Source: Gammaproteobacteria bacterium
Lineage (GTDB): Bacteria; Pseudomonadota; Gammaproteobacteria; Nevskiales; Nevskiaceae
Reading direction: 5' to 3'
NCBI GenBank assembly: GCA_016182805.1
Contig: JACPFV010000001.1
Location: 1-34,568 of the forward strand
DNA: 34,568 nt
Shown piece after piece: positions 32,056-34,568 of this stretch. Every line of letters begins with the position of its first letter. Positions within the stretch are counted from its first letter, which is position 1. Below the pieces are notes generated by a model. That model did no database searches and was not told the DNA's origin. It saw nothing but the letters and a program-made list of their open reading frames with translations. Both the position numbers and the translations under genes were made by a program.

Positions 32056-32069
32056 TTGACCGAAGTCAA
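32056..32069. promoter_or_regulatory. FNR/FixK-like palindrome between divergent genes
   Basis: ttgaccgaagtcaa is a TTGAC-N4-GTCAA dyad and fits the TTGA-N6-TCAA core bound by FNR/FixK/ANR-type oxygen or redox regulators. It lies 58 bases upstream of the GT8 start and 61 bases upstream of the 32130 start. I see no other copy in the window, and no FNR-type gene is present. Confidence 0.4.
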
Positions 32070-32129
32070 GGCGCCCCGGCGCGCGGTGCGCTGGGCTGCA
32101 TGCGGGCGGCGTCGCTCAGGGGCGGCACA

Positions 32130-33158
32130 ATGACGATGGGGACGGCGGAGGCGATATCGGATATGGCGCAGGACAGCTACTCGGTGTTTTTCACCGGACG
32201 CCTGCGCGCCGACACCTCCGAGAGCCTGTTGCTGGCGCGCCTGCGCCACCTGTTCCCGCACGCGCCGGACGACCGCCTCATGCATTTCTTTTCCGGCGCG
32301 CGGCTGCGCTTGGCGCACGGCGAACCCCTGGACGAGGCCGAGCGCCTGGCGCAGGCGCTGGGCGAACACGGCCTGGAATGCGAAGTGGAGCGCGACCCCG
32401 CGCCGGCGGAACTGCCGCCGGATGCGGCGCCCAAGCCGCCGCTGCACGCGCAGCCGGCGCCGCATCTGCGCGCGGAGCGTCCCGCCGCGATGCCGGCGCA
32501 TGCCGCGCCGCGGCGGCCGCCGCCGGACGAGGACGCGCTGACGCCGTGGGAGCGCCGCGGCCTCCAGGCCGGCGCGCTCGCCATCGCCGGCCTGTTCCTG
32601 CTGGCGCTGGCGCTCGCCTGGCGCGGCTACCGCCTGGACTCCGCGCTGGGCCGCGAGAGCCACGACATCCCGGCGAACTGCTCCTCCGGCGTCACGTGGA
32701 ACCCGCTGGGGTTCCGCTCCGGCTACGTCCTCAAGTGCGCGGCGGCCGACGACGACGGCCGCTACCGCCTGCGGGCGCAATGCCGCGGCCCGGATTCGCT
32801 GGAAGTCGCGCTGGCGCTGTTCGACCCGCAGGGCGCGCCGCGCGCGCCGGCATGGCGCCCGGTGCCGGCGGGCATGCCCGGCGCCGGCGCCGCCGCCGGC
32901 TACCTTCCGATCCAGTACGCCGTGGACGGCGCCAGTCCCCGCCCCATCCTGCTGTTCGCCAGCGCGGCCGAGCCGAACGCCGGCCTGCTGGACGGCAGCA
33001 GCCGCCGCGCGCTGATCGAGATGCTCGGCGCTTCCTCGCTCGACTTCGCCGAGGTCTTTCCCGGCCAGCGTTTCAGCTTCGATCTCGCCCCGGCCGCCTG
33101 GTACGTCCAGCATTTCCTCAGCGGCTGCCGCGCGCTCGAACCGCCGGCCGGCGGGTAG
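32130..33158 (+). CDS. Membrane protein with N-terminal small domain (unknown)
   Basis: This 342-aa protein begins with a ~75-residue cytoplasmic domain (DSYSVFFTGRL, then HFFSGARLRLAHGEPLDEAE). That domain resembles a small module seen in front of membrane segments in other gammaproteobacterial proteins, but I do not recognise a name for it. A Pro/Ala-rich linker (~90-135) follows, then one membrane helix (~147-165, GALAIAGLFLLALALAW). A ~175-residue periplasmic domain with several Cys (ANCSS, LKCAA, AQCRG, SGCRA) completes it. I chose the ATG at 32130 because AGGGG lies seven bases upstream; an ATG at 32163 is possible. It is upstream of ycgL by 57 bases. Confidence 0.7.
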   Translation: MTMGTAEAISDMAQDSYSVFFTGRLRADTSESLLLARLRHLFPHAPDDRLMHFFSGARLRLAHGEPLDEAERLAQALGEHGLECEVERDPAPAELPPDAAPKPPLHAQPAPHLRAERPAAMPAHAAPRRPPPDEDALTPWERRGLQAGALAIAGLFLLALALAWRGYRLDSALGRESHDIPANCSSGVTWNPLGFRSGYVLKCAAADDDGRYRLRAQCRGPDSLEVALALFDPQGAPRAPAWRPVPAGMPGAGAAAGYLPIQYAVDGASPRPILLFASAAEPNAGLLDGSSRRALIEMLGASSLDFAEVFPGQRFSFDLAPAAWYVQHFLSGCRALEPPAGG

Positions 33159-33215
33159 GCCCGCACCCGCGGCGCCTTGGGCTACCATTCGCCGTTTCCG
33201 CCCGGCCGCGCCCGC

Positions 33216-33485
33216 ATGACCACCGACTGCCTGATCTACCGTTGCAGCAAGCAGGACGAGATGTATCTGTACGTGCGCGCGGGCGTCGCCGTGGAAAGCC
33301 TGCCGCCGGCCCTGCGGCAACTGACCGGCCGGCTGACGCAAGTGATGGCGCTGAGCCTCGGCCCGCAGCGCAAGCTGGCGCGCGCCGACGTGCAGAAGGT
33401 GATGCAGCAGCTGGAATCCGACGGCTACTACCTGCAGATGCCGCCGGAAGGGCACATCAAGGCGCACCTCGACTTCGGCGACTAG
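33216..33485 (+). CDS. ycgL: YcgL domain protein
   Basis: This 89-aa protein matches the YcgL family, which is restricted mainly to Gammaproteobacteria. It starts CLIYRCSKQDEMYLYVR and contains VMALSLGPQRKLARADV and the tail DGYYLQMPPEG. The function is not established. The ATG gives the family's usual length. It helps place the organism. Confidence 0.92.
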   Translation: MTTDCLIYRCSKQDEMYLYVRAGVAVESLPPALRQLTGRLTQVMALSLGPQRKLARADVQKVMQQLESDGYYLQMPPEGHIKAHLDFGD

Positions 33486-33536
33486 AGCCTCGTCCCGGCG
33501 CAGGCCCACATAGGGGCCGAAGCAGGGACTGAGCCG

Positions 33537-34568
33537 CTACGCGCCCGGCAGGCTCCTGGCGACGACGAGGCGGCGCCGCCCCTCGGCGCCGGCATCCCCT
33601 TCCACCGCCGCGGGACGCGGGACGCGCCGCGCCGCCAGCGCGCGCTCGAGTTCCGAGTACAGCGTCCTCTCCGAGCATGGATCGGCGGCATAACCGTCGA
33701 ACAGTCCGCTGAGACAGGCCTCCTCGCCGTCGCCGGACTCGGCCAGCAGCGCCACGATCCGGCCCGGCGCGAAGCCCGGCTCCGTGCGCAGGGCGCGCAA
33801 CGCCGCGGCGCCGGCCGTGTCCAGCAGGCACAGGTCCACCAGCATCAGGTCCGGCCGCAGTTGGCGCGCCAAGCGGATCGCCTGGCGCAGGTCGGCCTCG
33901 ACCCGCAGACGGTGCGGCGTCGCCGCCAGCATCGCCTCCAGCAGCTGGCGCTCCAGCGGCCGCCGCTCCGCCGCCACCACGGTGCACGGTGGCAGTTGCA
34001 GCAGCCGCGCCGGCCGCGGCGGAATGCCGTCGCTCGTGCGGCAACGCAGGCCGGCCGGCAACGTGGCGCGCAGGAAGCAGCCCTGCCAGCCCTCGCGCAG
34101 CACGGCCACCTCGCCGCCTAGCGCGCGCGCCAGGGCCTGGGCGGCGGCGAGGTCGGGCGCGGACCTGGCATCCGCGCGCGCCGCGCCGCCCGTGCGCATG
34201 GCCGCCTCGGTCGTCGGCACGGCGCCGCCGGTGTCCTCGACGTCCAGCACGCACAGCACGGCGCCGTCCCGCGCCGGGTCCTCGGCCACCGCCGCGCGCA
34301 GCACGATCTCGCCCGGCTGGGCATGGTGCAGCGCGTGCAGCACCAGGTGCACCAGCATCTGCCGGGCGCGCGCGCCGTCCGCCGCGGCCGCCGCCGGCAG
34401 GTCCGGCGCCAGCTCGCCGCGCAGCGCCAGGCCGCGGGCCGCCGCCGGCGCGGCCAGGGTCGAGCGCACCGTCTCCACCAGGTCGCGGACGCCCACGCGC
34501 GCCGGCTCGGCGCCGTCGCCAGCGGCCGCGCCGGGCGCGTCGAGCAACGCCGACAGGCCGCGCGCGGC
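33537..34568 (-). CDS. Degenerate hybrid histidine kinase / receiver protein (5' partial)
   Basis: The frame is open to the window edge, so the N-terminus (sensor and first part of HisKA) is missing. From the edge it reads through a HisKA second helix (AARGLSALLDAP), an HATPase-like domain and a C-terminal receiver. The HATPase is degenerate: the N-box Asn is replaced (HLVLHALHHAQPGE), G1 reads EDTGGAVP, and G2 GLGL reads PDLAAAQAL. The receiver keeps the phospho-acceptor Asp region (DLMLVDLCL), but the acidic pair (TVVAAERR) and the late Lys are absent. It is probably a pseudo-kinase/pseudo-receiver acting by binding. It converges with ycgL. Confidence 0.75.
   Translation of the reverse strand, partial: AARGLSALLDAPGAAAGDGAEPARVGVRDLVETVRSTLAAPAAARGLALRGELAPDLPAAAAADGARARQMLVHLVLHALHHAQPGEIVLRAAVAEDPARDGAVLCVLDVEDTGGAVPTTEAAMRTGGAARADARSAPDLAAAQALARALGGEVAVLREGWQGCFLRATLPAGLRCRTSDGIPPRPARLLQLPPCTVVAAERRPLERQLLEAMLAATPHRLRVEADLRQAIRLARQLRPDLMLVDLCLLDTAGAAALRALRTEPGFAPGRIVALLAESGDGEEACLSGLFDGYAADPCSERTLYSELERALAARRVPRPAAVEGDAGAEGRRRLVVARSLPGA

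Overview
This window is about 70% G+C by eye, densely packed, and carries 32 protein-coding genes, two of them cut by the window edges. I see no rRNA, tRNA, CRISPR array, phage or transposase. The organism is most likely a free-living gammaproteobacterium. YcgL, GreB and a Vibrio-type TonB2 operon (DUF3450, TtpC, ExbB, ExbD, TonB, TPR) all point there. High G+C and frequent GTG/TTG starts would fit the Nevskiales/Lysobacterales side, but that placement is inference.

Region 1 (1-2016, + strand): the C-terminal part of a GDPD/carbon-nitrogen-hydrolase fusion, then a small DUF559 protein. Region 2 (2044-10900, - strand): nine tightly spaced genes running SDR, alpha/beta hydrolase, DUF3450, TtpC-like, ExbB, ExbD, TonB, a TPR-DUF1329 fusion, and a PP2C phosphatase. 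This is a complete TonB2-type energy-transduction system. Its terminal TPR component is fused to the LolA-like DUF1329 domain, and its signal peptide is encoded by an imperfect inverted repeat. Region 3 (10968-17044): a rhodanese on +, then on - a LuxR-type regulator, a histidine kinase, a fused E1 alpha/beta 2-oxoacid dehydrogenase, a FabD-like acyltransferase and GreB. Region 4 (17120-21490, -): CocE/NonD hydrolase, EptA-type phosphoethanolamine transferase and an HSDL2-type SDR.

Region 5 (21794-31998) is an accessory, mainly secreted-enzyme region. It holds a lipoprotein PL7 alginate-lyase homologue that has lost catalytic motif residues, a 64-aa protein, an Asp-box propeller protein, an SdsA1-type alkyl sulfatase, a small unknown, a PlsC acyltransferase, a HAD hydrolase, a beta-helix/(PT)n/PL7 alginate lyase with a clear terminator, and a GT8-like glycosyltransferase. 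Region 6 (31999-34568): divergent promoters with an FNR/FixK-like palindrome, a membrane protein, YcgL, and the C-terminal part of a degenerate hybrid kinase.

The strongest candidates for something new are the TonB2 operon with the TPR-DUF1329 fusion and repeat-derived signal peptide, the E1-acyltransferase pair, and the paired intact and degenerate PL7 lyases. All function calls are by motif recognition; no database search was possible.
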